From: DASUFH01 sp036274645
GTDB taxonomy: Bacteria > Acidobacteriota > Terriglobia > 20CM-2-55-15
Length of the DNA stretch: 18,371 bases
Direction: 5' to 3'
NCBI GenBank assembly: GCA_036274645.1
Contig: DASUFH010000384.1
Location: 1-18,371 of the forward strand
A program made the position numbers and the translations under genes. Positions 6,815-13,486 of the stretch are shown in pieces; position 1 is the stretch's first letter; each line of letters starts with the position of its first letter. The notes below the pieces were generated by a model. The model had not been told where the DNA came from. It did no database searches and was given only the letters and a program-made list of their open reading frames with translations.

Positions 6815-8080
6815 ATGATTCGAAAGGTCATGGAAGGTCTTCTCGTCCGCATTCTGGCGGACGCATCGCGCAGCCGTTCCATGTGGAAAAGCTTCCTTCA
6901 GTCCATCGGCGCCCTGTCGGTGGCGCTGATTGCCGCGCTCTATTCCTCCAGCGTCGCCGCCGAGGGCCGCGTGATTGCGGCGAGTGTGGCGGCCATGCTC
7001 TCCCTCGCCATTGCCGTCTGGGTGGCCTGGCGTTTTGTTCCGCGCCTGGCCCGTGGCGTGGACTGGGACTGGATCCCCTTCCTCTCCGGATACCACGTGA
7101 CCCGCGACGGCTGGATCTACTTTGGAGCGCTGGCCGTCGTGGTTTCCGCGGCGATCAACACCAACAACAATCTTCTCTACATGGTGCTGGCCGCGCTGGT
7201 GTCCGTGCTCGTGATTTCCGTGTTCCTGTCCGCGTTGAATCTCCGCCAGGTGGAGTTCGAGGCTCAGGTCCCGGCGCGGTGTTTTGCGGGCGAAGCGTTC
7301 CCGATGACGATCATCGTGCGGAACCACAAACGGGTGTTTCCAACACTGTCGTTGTTCACGGAGAGTTTCAGCGGCGGAGGAACGATGGCCCTTGCAGACG
7401 GGGAGCCGCCGCTGTATTTCGCGCTGGCGAAGCCACGGGGGCGAACCACCGAGGTGCGGTCGGTGATCCTGGCGAAGAGGGGACGGTTTGCAGTGGGGCC
7501 GGTCCGGGCGGTGTCGCGATTCCCGTTCGGTTTCCTGATGCGGGCGCGGTTGTTCCCGACCGAAGCTGAAGGCGTCGCGTATCCCGCGCTGCTCGAACCC
7601 GAAGAAGCGCGACTGGGCTTCCCCGACGCGCGCGGCGAGAGCCGTCGTTTTGCGCGCGGTTTCGGCTATGAGCTGCACGCGATCCGCGACTACATCCCAT
7701 CCGACAGCGCGCGCAGCGTGCACTGGAAGGCGTCGGCCAAAACGGCCACGCTCAAAACGCGCGAATACGCCCTCGATGAAGAGCCGCGCGCAGTGTTCTG
7801 GTTTGACCGGTTCGGCGATCCGTCCGATCCGGCGGCGGCCGCGGCGTTCGAGCGCCTGGTGTCGCGCGCGGCCTCGCTGGCCTTTTATCTCATCCGGGAC
7901 GGCTACGAAGTGTCGTTTCAGTCCGATGAATGGAAGTCGTCCGGCGCCGCTTCCGAGTCTCTACTCGAGTCGATCCTGACGTATCTGGCGCTTGTGGAGA
8001 TGTCTCCCGCCACGCCGGCCCCTGAGGTGGGTGTGGAGTCCGGGATCCTCGTCTTCTCCCTGCGATCCGCCGCCCTGTAG
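6815..8080 (+). CDS. Membrane-anchored DUF58 protein, partner of MoxR
   Basis: The protein has 421 residues from ATG 6815, chosen because it follows the MoxR stop by 7 nt; the frame is open further up to 6743 but only over MoxR coding sequence. ATG 6830 and ATG 6881 are alternatives. About four membrane segments lie at residues 29-48, 52-71, 100-116 and 119-140, a layout common in MoxR-linked DUF58 proteins. The DUF58 motif is at about 284-317: YELHAIRDYIPSDSARSVHW, then KASAKTATLKTREY. After it, the position where a DxSxS metal-binding (MIDAS) motif is expected reads D331-RFGD, so this copy lacks the canonical motif, unlike the DUF58 protein at 10973-11824. The TAG stop (8078-8080) is part of the GTAG foot of a REP, which suggests the repeat inserted at and redefined the gene's end. 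Confidence 0.9.
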   Translation: MIRKVMEGLLVRILADASRSRSMWKSFLQSIGALSVALIAALYSSSVAAEGRVIAASVAAMLSLAIAVWVAWRFVPRLARGVDWDWIPFLSGYHVTRDGWIYFGALAVVVSAAINTNNNLLYMVLAALVSVLVISVFLSALNLRQVEFEAQVPARCFAGEAFPMTIIVRNHKRVFPTLSLFTESFSGGGTMALADGEPPLYFALAKPRGRTTEVRSVILAKRGRFAVGPVRAVSRFPFGFLMRARLFPTEAEGVAYPALLEPEEARLGFPDARGESRRFARGFGYELHAIRDYIPSDSARSVHWKASAKTATLKTREYALDEEPRAVFWFDRFGDPSDPAAAAAFERLVSRAASLAFYLIRDGYEVSFQSDEWKSSGAASESLLESILTYLALVEMSPATPAPEVGVESGILVFSLRSAAL

Positions 8081-8143
8081 GGGCAGTCTATGACCGCCCA
8101 CAATGTTTCGGAATGGAAGCATTCCCCGCTGACCGCCCATGCC
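8077..8143. repeat. REPIN copy 3: one near-intact REP plus a half-lost partner
   Basis: The left REP (8077-8099) has the GTAG foot, GGGCaGTC (one change), TAT loop and GACCGCCC. It is followed by CACAATGTTTCGG, similar to the spacer of copy 2. On the right only GACCGCCCATGCC (8131-8143) remains, matching GACCGCCCCTGCC at the end of copy 2 in 12 of 13 bases; the other half of that hairpin is gone. A small separate hairpin GGAATG / CATTCC (8110-8125) lies in the spacer. The left foot supplies the stop codon of the DUF58 gene. Confidence 0.75.
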
Positions 8144-8280
8144 ATACAGACACCGGACGGAAAGCGGAATACTCCCAAAGTTGGGCTTCTTTTCGGACTT
8201 AAGTTCCTGCGATCTCCTTCCATTTCCAATAGATAGCGCTTGCAATTGATTCCTTGCTGTCGGACAATCGGCCCGGTTCG

Positions 8281-8357
8281 ATGATCGTTTCAGGAGAGTT
8301 TCTGGACTGCACCGTCAATTCTGAAATCCCTGCCGCCGTAGGCGATCTGACCTGGAG
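8281..8357 (+). other. Possible out-of-frame remnant of the CheR-PAS linker upstream of the GGDEF-EAL gene
   Basis: In frame with an ATG at 8281 the bases read MIVSGEFLDCTVNSEIPAAV followed by GDL. This loosely matches the coiled linker between CheR and its PAS domain in CheB-CheR hybrids (pattern E-x-L-x-x-V-N-x-E, then V-x-x-L). The downstream gene's own frame continues the same family pattern as SDLELPLDST from 8346, before the annotated TTG. The two pieces are in different frames with a stop (TGA 8322) between them. The rest of the gap, 8144-8280, shows nothing I can name. Confidence 0.3.
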
Positions 8358-10706
8358 TTGCCGTTGGACTCGACCCTGATCGGCGCCATTTTTGTCGACG
8401 AACATTTACATATCAGGCGATTTACGCCCTCCGCTCAGGTCGCGGTTTCGCTTGGCGCGGAGAGTATCGGCCGGTCGATCCGGGATCTGCCCACAAAACT
8501 GGAAGACCTCGATCTGGCATCGCTGACCCGTTCGGTTCTCAGCGAAGGCCGGGGAGTGGAGACCTCCGTGCGGACCACAGACGGGACACCGCTGCTGGTC
8601 CGCGTGCATCCCTACGCGCTTGCGGCGAACTCCGCCGGCGGCGCCGTGATCACGTTTGCCGACATGGCCACGGCGGAGGCGGCGCAGCAGAAGGGATTCG
8701 AGCAGGCGAGCATCCTGCCGCGCATTGCGGCGGCCAGTCGCGACGTGTTCTGGATGATGGATCTCGAAACCCTTCGCATGCTTTATGTCAGCCCGGCGTT
8801 CGAGCGCATCTGGGGCCTGCCGGTGGATTCGGTCCTGCGGGCGCCCATGTTCTGGCTGCTTTCGGTTCATCCGGAGGATCGCGAACGCGTCGAGCAGGAA
8901 TTCCTCCTGAAACTGCCCGGTGACAACCTGGATATCGAATACCGCATCCTCAGGCCGGACGGCGCCGAGGTCTGGGTCCGGGATCGCACGTACGGTTCGG
9001 TCACCACGGAAGACAATCGACGGACGGTCATCGGCATTGCCGAAGAGATCACGGGCCGGGTAAACAGCGACCGGCAGCGGCGCCGCACCATCGAGCTGTA
9101 CCGTCAGGCCTGCGATCGCGTCCGCGCCCCGATGCTGCTGGTGGCGCCGGATGGAACGATCATCTGGTCGAATACGGCCGCGCGAAAATCCCCGCTTGGC
9201 GCTCCGGACGCGATTCCGGGCACGATGGCGGAGCTGCTTTCCGGCCGCAAGGATCGAAAGGTCTGGGATGCGGCCGTTTTGAGCGTTCTGGCGACCGCCA
9301 TCGAGAAGACAGTCCATCTCGACGTGAAGCGCCAGAAAGGGGATCCGCTGCGCTGCGAAGTGGAGCTGGCGTTGGTGAGGGAAGCGGAGGCCGACGAAGG
9401 CTTCCTCGTGTGCCAGTGGATCAACCTGTCCAGCCAGCTGGCAATCCAGGAGGCAATCGAAACCCGCGCTGAAGTTCTGGCCGGAGAGGCGGACCGGGAT
9501 CCGTTGACGGAATTGCTCAGCCGCCGCGGAGTCGAACGCGTGCTGGAGCGGCAGTTCGCGCTGAGCGGTTCGGGAGTGGATCAGACGATGGTGGTGCTGA
9601 TCGATCTCGACCACTTCAAGGACATCAACGACGAGCACGGACACGTTTGCGGCGATCGCGCGCTGCGGGAAGCGGCCCGCCGTATCGCGGGGTCGCTCCG
9701 GCCAAGCGATCTGCTGGCCCGCGTCGGCGGCGACGAGTTTCTCGCCGTGCTGCCCGCGACACGGCTGGCGGAGGGCGCCTATGTGGGAGAACGGCTGCGC
9801 CGTTCCATTTCCGATGAGCCGATGCGCTTCGACGGCAAGGAAATTCGCCTCACGGCCAGCGTCGGCGTGACGTCGGCCCCGTCCGCTTCCGCCTCCGTCG
9901 AGACGCTTCTGGGCGCCGCCGGCGAAGTGCTGCGGAACAGCAAACGCGTCGGCCGCGACCGCGTCACGTTCAGCCGCGGCGACGGAACCGTGTCGCACAT
10001 GCCGATGGTCTCGCCCGCGCTCGAACAGATGCTGGCCGGCGGCATCACCGTCGTGGCCCAGACCCTGAATGACGTCCGGACCGGCAAGCCCGTCGGTTAC
10101 GAGTTCTTCTGCCGCGGTCCGGAGCCCGTCCGCATGCCCGACACGTTCTTTGAGGAATCCCGGCGGATCAACTGCCTTGAAGACCTGGATCTCGTCTGCC
10201 TGGAAAGCTGCGTGAAGCAGGCGTCACGCTTGACCTCCAGCAAACGGCTGCACGTCAACCTGTTCCCATCTTCACTCGTGTCCGGCAAGTCGCCCGGCGT
10301 CGAAGAAATCCTGAGCGCCGTCCGGAAACCCGAACGGTTCTGCATCGAATTGAGCGAACAGCAACTCATCGGACCGTCTTCCGAAGTCGGGCGGCAGGTG
10401 GAGAAGTTGCGGAAAATGGGCTTCAAGATCGCCCTCGATGACGTGGGATTCGGCAACAGCGCCCTGGAAACGCTCCTCGTTGTCGAACCCGACGTCGTCA
10501 AGATCGACAAATCCATCGTCTGCTTCATCGACCAGCAACCCGACGCCGAACGAACCCTCGACCGCATCGTTTCGATGCTCGGCCGCCTCGGCGCCGAAAT
10601 CATTGCCGAAGGCGTGGAGCGGGAAGAGCAGCGCCAGATCCTCGATCGCATCGGGATTCGCATCGGTCAGGGGTACCTCTGGTCCCGCCCGGAATCCGTC
10701 ATCTGA
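8358..10706 (+). CDS. PAS-PAS-PAS-GGDEF-EAL protein (cyclic-di-GMP synthesis/breakdown)
   Basis: This 782-residue protein has no membrane segments. PAS 1 (1-105) reads DSTLIGAIFVDEHLHIRRFT and so on, like the PAS after CheR in CheB-CheR hybrids. PAS 2 (about 120-238) is PAS_3-like (VSPAFERIWG, HPEDRERV). PAS 3 spans about 245-365. The GGDEF domain (about 378-540) has an intact GGDEF at 457-461 and an RxxD inhibition site (R448-D451) five residues before it, so diguanylate cyclase activity with product inhibition is likely. The EAL domain (about 555-782) keeps E582, N634, E664, D694-D695, K715, E751 and Q771, but EAL reads EFF (582-584) and DDFGxGxS reads DDVGFGNS, so phosphodiesterase activity is uncertain. 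The start is the first available codon, a TTG directly next to GGAG, too close to be a good ribosome site; the N-terminus may be truncated. Signals sensed by the PAS domains are unknown. Confidence 0.9.
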   Translation: MPLDSTLIGAIFVDEHLHIRRFTPSAQVAVSLGAESIGRSIRDLPTKLEDLDLASLTRSVLSEGRGVETSVRTTDGTPLLVRVHPYALAANSAGGAVITFADMATAEAAQQKGFEQASILPRIAAASRDVFWMMDLETLRMLYVSPAFERIWGLPVDSVLRAPMFWLLSVHPEDRERVEQEFLLKLPGDNLDIEYRILRPDGAEVWVRDRTYGSVTTEDNRRTVIGIAEEITGRVNSDRQRRRTIELYRQACDRVRAPMLLVAPDGTIIWSNTAARKSPLGAPDAIPGTMAELLSGRKDRKVWDAAVLSVLATAIEKTVHLDVKRQKGDPLRCEVELALVREAEADEGFLVCQWINLSSQLAIQEAIETRAEVLAGEADRDPLTELLSRRGVERVLERQFALSGSGVDQTMVVLIDLDHFKDINDEHGHVCGDRALREAARRIAGSLRPSDLLARVGGDEFLAVLPATRLAEGAYVGERLRRSISDEPMRFDGKEIRLTASVGVTSAPSASASVETLLGAAGEVLRNSKRVGRDRVTFSRGDGTVSHMPMVSPALEQMLAGGITVVAQTLNDVRTGKPVGYEFFCRGPEPVRMPDTFFEESRRINCLEDLDLVCLESCVKQASRLTSSKRLHVNLFPSSLVSGKSPGVEEILSAVRKPERFCIELSEQQLIGPSSEVGRQVEKLRKMGFKIALDDVGFGNSALETLLVVEPDVVKIDKSIVCFIDQQPDAERTLDRIVSMLGRLGAEIIAEGVEREEQRQILDRIGIRIGQGYLWSRPESVI

Positions 10707-10718
10707 CATTAACGACCG

Positions 10719-10829
10719 ATGGAAAACGAAGCGCGCATTCAGCAGGAGATTGCAGCGGCCCTCCCAGCTCGGCTTGATTGGCCATCCGCCATTGGGATCA
10801 GCGTCAATCTCATCCTCTCTCCAACATGA
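10719..10829 (+). CDS. Small ORF or gene remnant, 36 residues, unrecognised
   Basis: The frame begins ATG 12 nt after the stop of the GGDEF-EAL gene and encodes MENEARIQQEIAAALPARLD, then WPSAIGISVNLILSPT. The first half could form an amphipathic helix. No Shine-Dalgarno sequence precedes it (TTAACGACCG). It could be a coupled small protein, the N-terminus of a lost gene, or chance. I do not recognise it. Confidence 0.2.
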   Translation: MENEARIQQEIAAALPARLDWPSAIGISVNLILSPT

Positions 10830-10862
10830 CTCGCTCGATTGAGTAGAAGTATCCGTTCTGCT

Positions 10863-10936
10863 TTAGGGGAGGCCGGCTCCACGAACTGTGCCGAAAACTT
10901 TTCGAAACGCTGTGGGCGGTCATAGACCGCCTCTAC
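10863..10936. repeat. REPIN copy 4: one good REP and a strongly decayed partner
   Basis: The right REP (10914-10936) reads GGGCGGTC, ATA, GACCGCCT, CTAC, with one change from the consensus, at the base of the stem next to the foot. It is preceded by GAAACGCTGT, the complement of the spacer start of copy 1 (AGCGTTTC). The left arm is only suggested by TTAGGGGAGGCC (10863-10874), which matches the consensus in 9 of 12 bases. The element lies between the convergent ends of the GGDEF-EAL and DUF58 genes. Confidence 0.75.
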
Positions 10937-10972
10937 AGGGAAGGAATGGGAAGTGGATACGGAAACAGCCGA

Positions 10973-11824
10973 TCAGGCGCTTTCGAGAATCCCTGCGCGG
11001 CTCATGGCGCGGGCGGCTTCGCGCAGGGAAGTCTCGGCGGTGACGTGGATATAGGCGGCGCCGGCGCGGCGGGAGGCGCGGGCGAGGCCGGCGCGAAGAC
11101 GTCCGAAGCGTTCGCGATATTCCCGGACGGCGCCGGCGTCGATAACGAGGTCCACTTCGGCGTCGTCTTCCGAGTCGATCAGGCGGCGTCCTCCTTCGAC
11201 GGCGGGATCGGCTTCCTCTCCCAGCGTGAACTGAATCACCGAAAGCGACGCGCCATCCCGCGCGAGACGGGAGACAAGCGCGTCGGGATCGTGCGGAAAC
11301 AGAAAATCGCTGATTGCCACGCGCAGGGAACGGCGGCGCAGCGCAAGATGGGGTTCTTCAAGCGCGGAGAATTTCCCGCCGCAGTCGAGGAATCCTGCGA
11401 TGTCTTCCGGGCGGTGGAGCGGAACGGGCTCGGTCGCGCCGGAGGTGATCACGCGCAGGTCCGTTTCCAGGGACGCGGAGGCGCAGGCCATCAGCGCGGC
11501 GATGGCCCCATAGGCCCGCTGCTTGAATTCGGTCACGGCCATGGAACGGCTCACGTCGATCACCAGGTCGACGCGGGGCGCCACTTCTTCGCGATACAGA
11601 CGCACCGCGAGAATTTCGCTGCGCGCGTATGCGGCCCAATCCACGTGGCGCAAATCGTCGCCGGGCGCATAGTGACGATAATCCTGGAATTCGAGGGAAC
11701 TGCCGGCGCCGGCCCCGAGGCGTTCGCCAAGCCGTCCTCCGAGGGGGCCGCGCGGCATGGCCAGACGGAATGGCGCGGCCGCGCTGCGGATGGCGGCCCA
11801 GTCAATCAAACTCTTATCCGGCAT
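10973..11824 (-). CDS. Soluble DUF58 protein with intact MIDAS motif
   Basis: The protein has 283 residues without membrane segments. The DUF58 core is at about 44-76: LEFQDYRHYAPGDDLRHVDW, then AAYARSEILAVR. It is followed by the VWA-like metal site DVSRS (90-94, DxSxS), then by an alternating alpha/beta region consistent with a VWA-type fold. Such proteins are cytosolic partners of MoxR ATPases. The ATG at 11824 lies inside the end of the permease gene, with an 11-bp overlap (ATGCCGGATAA), so translation is likely coupled. It is the last gene of the five-gene run that begins with MoxR at 17428. Compared with the membrane-anchored DUF58 at 6815-8080 it is shorter and retains the metal site. 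Confidence 0.92.
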   Translation of the reverse strand: MPDKSLIDWAAIRSAAAPFRLAMPRGPLGGRLGERLGAGAGSSLEFQDYRHYAPGDDLRHVDWAAYARSEILAVRLYREEVAPRVDLVIDVSRSMAVTEFKQRAYGAIAALMACASASLETDLRVITSGATEPVPLHRPEDIAGFLDCGGKFSALEEPHLALRRRSLRVAISDFLFPHDPDALVSRLARDGASLSVIQFTLGEEADPAVEGGRRLIDSEDDAEVDLVIDAGAVREYRERFGRLRAGLARASRRAGAAYIHVTAETSLREAARAMSRAGILESA

Positions 11825-13370
11825 GCGCGGCAGGCGCGCTCACCGGCTGCACGTTCTTCCGGCGCGCCATGACGATGAGCCGCACGTAAGCGAGCAGACC
11901 CGCGGCGCCCATGGCCAGGACCGGCCATTCGTGCGAAGTTCTTTCGAGGATTTCCCACTCCCCGAGCGCAGCGAGAGGATTGAGAATGTGGCGCAGCGCA
12001 TAGGGTTCAAATCGCCCGGCCGCCGATCCGAAATACTGCACCAGTTCCGGCGTGACCATGGCGATCAGAAGCGACACGAGAATCGCCAGCCGCAACCAGC
12101 CCGGCGTCGCGCGCTTTGGCGCAAGCAGCCGGACCAGGTACGTCGGCACGCCGGAAAAAAAGCAGATGTAGCCGCAGAAGGCGAGCAGCCACCGGAAATC
12201 TCTTCCGGCCGGCGCCAGCGCCGCGCCGGCGGCGATGAGAATGCCCATCTGCGCCAGCACATACCCGATGGCCCGTCCGCCGCCCGGGCGGAAAATCACC
12301 GTCAGTCCACGGAACAGCCGCGTCGGCCGGTCGCGCAGTCGCGTGCGGCGCGACATCTCGAGGTTCCCCGTCGACATGAAGAACGCTTCGACCATCAACT
12401 GGAAGCCGCAGAACCCGCACATCGTGTAGAACCCCTCCGACGCTGAAAACGCGCCGCCTCCCGCCGGCAGGATCAAAGGGGAAATCAGGATCCAGGCGAT
12501 CACCATCAGGAATTGCGCCAGCAGCCCGACGCGCAACGCGGGGGTCCGATCCTCGTCTTCGAGCGCGAGACAGTTTTCCGCGAGCAGAATCAGGTTGGTC
12601 ATGGTGACGAGACAGAACGTCGTCATCACGGCCAGGGTCCACCAGATCTGGGAAGCGGACCCTCCTCCGGCAAACATCGATATCCACATGCTTCCGCCGC
12701 CGTAGTATCCATAGTACATACCGGGATAGAGCAGGCCGCGGATCATGTAAATGAACGCTCCCCCGCTGCCCATTCCGAACAGAATCAGATACCCGATGCC
12801 CATTACCGCCATCATCGCGCCGGACACGGCGCGCGTCTTGGCGGCGGAGGAAAGAAACAGGCACATGGCGCACGCCCACAGCGACCAGAGGAACAGCACG
12901 GTCAGCGAGAGCAGAATCGTCGCGAGATCGACGCCGCCAAGCAGGAAACTCATCGCCATGAACGGCGCAATACCCGCAAACAGCGTGAGAAGCTTCACGC
13001 CCTGAGCCAGGATCTTACCGATCACAATGCGGCGCGGCGGAAGCGTTGTCAGCATGATGAGGTCGAACGTCCGCTCCAGCCGTTCATTGCGCAGCGCCAT
13101 GAACGTCCCGATGGGCGCCACCACCAGGCCGACAATGGTCAGGCAGTACATGAGGTACGTGAAAATGTCCGCGCCGGCCGAGAGGCTGCCCCGCGCCGTG
13201 GAGGTGCCGCCGAGCAGCGCGATGGTCAGGCCCGCCAGCAGGCTGAGCGCGAAGGAATACAGGAATCCGCGCTGCCGGACAATCTGCCGCACTTCCTTCA
13301 CGACGATGGGACTGAGACGGTCGCTGGCGTCGTCGAGGCGGCCGAGTATTCCTTCAAGTGAGCTTGCCAT
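11814..13370 (-). CDS. ABC-2-type transporter permease
   Basis: The protein has 518 residues with about ten to twelve hydrophobic segments. A cytoplasmic start (MASSLEGILGRLDDASDRLS) leads into PIVVKEVRQIVRQRGFLYSF, the amphipathic coupling-helix entry usual in ABC-2 permeases, and later RNERLERTFDLIMLTTLPPR. A glycine/tyrosine-rich loop (PGMYYGYYGGGS) sits near the middle. The second half adds further membrane helices, making it longer than a simple six-helix ABC-2 permease. Its ATPase is the gene directly upstream. The ATG at 13370 is preceded by TAGGA, in which TAG is the stop of a small frame and AGGA the probable ribosome site. The transported substrate is unknown; the neighbours (exported 653-residue protein, MoxR, DUF58) suggest envelope export or remodelling. 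Confidence 0.9.
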   Translation of the reverse strand: MASSLEGILGRLDDASDRLSPIVVKEVRQIVRQRGFLYSFALSLLAGLTIALLGGTSTARGSLSAGADIFTYLMYCLTIVGLVVAPIGTFMALRNERLERTFDLIMLTTLPPRRIVIGKILAQGVKLLTLFAGIAPFMAMSFLLGGVDLATILLSLTVLFLWSLWACAMCLFLSSAAKTRAVSGAMMAVMGIGYLILFGMGSGGAFIYMIRGLLYPGMYYGYYGGGSMWISMFAGGGSASQIWWTLAVMTTFCLVTMTNLILLAENCLALEDEDRTPALRVGLLAQFLMVIAWILISPLILPAGGGAFSASEGFYTMCGFCGFQLMVEAFFMSTGNLEMSRRTRLRDRPTRLFRGLTVIFRPGGGRAIGYVLAQMGILIAAGAALAPAGRDFRWLLAFCGYICFFSGVPTYLVRLLAPKRATPGWLRLAILVSLLIAMVTPELVQYFGSAAGRFEPYALRHILNPLAALGEWEILERTSHEWPVLAMGAAGLLAYVRLIVMARRKNVQPVSAPAAHAG

Positions 13371-13486
13371 TGTCTTGTCCTACTGAACGTTGCCTGCCGT
13401 AATTTTCATGAAGAGACCTACGACCAGTCTGCTTGCCATTGCTGTTTTCCTACTGAACGTTGCCTGCCGTGATTTTCATGAAGAGA
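13362..13486. repeat. Tandem duplication (period about 70 bp) at the ATPase/permease junction
   Basis: Copy A (13362-13416) and copy B (13431-13486) share GCTTGCCATT, then CCTACTGAACGTTGCCTGCC and ATTTTCATGAAGAGA, differing only at a few bases and one indel. A 14-nt unique stretch (13417-13430) separates them. Each copy contains the last codons and stop of the ATPase gene and the ribosome site, ATG and second and third codons of the permease gene. The differences between copies show that the duplication is not brand new. Confidence 0.93.
13380..13439 (-). CDS. Possible 19-residue junction peptide created by the duplication
   Basis: Between the ATPase stop and the permease start a frame runs ATG to TAG and encodes MASRLVVGLFMKITAGNVQ. 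Its first three residues copy the permease N-terminus (MAS) and its last eleven copy the ATPase C-terminus (LFMKITAGNVQ). It has a TAGGA ribosome site 10 nt after the ATPase stop and ends 9 nt before the permease ATG, so ribosomes moving through the operon could translate it. It may be a harmless by-product that keeps coupling between the two real genes. Confidence 0.4.
   Translation of the reverse strand: MASRLVVGLFMKITAGNVQ

Noticed and set aside
8174..8192. CCCAA / TTGGG followed by CTTCTTTT as a Rho-independent terminator
   Set aside because: The stem is only four to five bases with an almost absent loop, and the T-run is interrupted.
8270..8290. GGTTCGA resembling a tRNA T-loop
   Set aside because: No complementary T-stem, acceptor stem or anticodon arm could be built around it.
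8406..9998. Minus-strand open frame (530 codons) opposite the PAS-GGDEF region
   Set aside because: The plus strand encodes PAS domains and a perfect GGDEF; the reverse translation is low-complexity Arg/His/Gln-rich.
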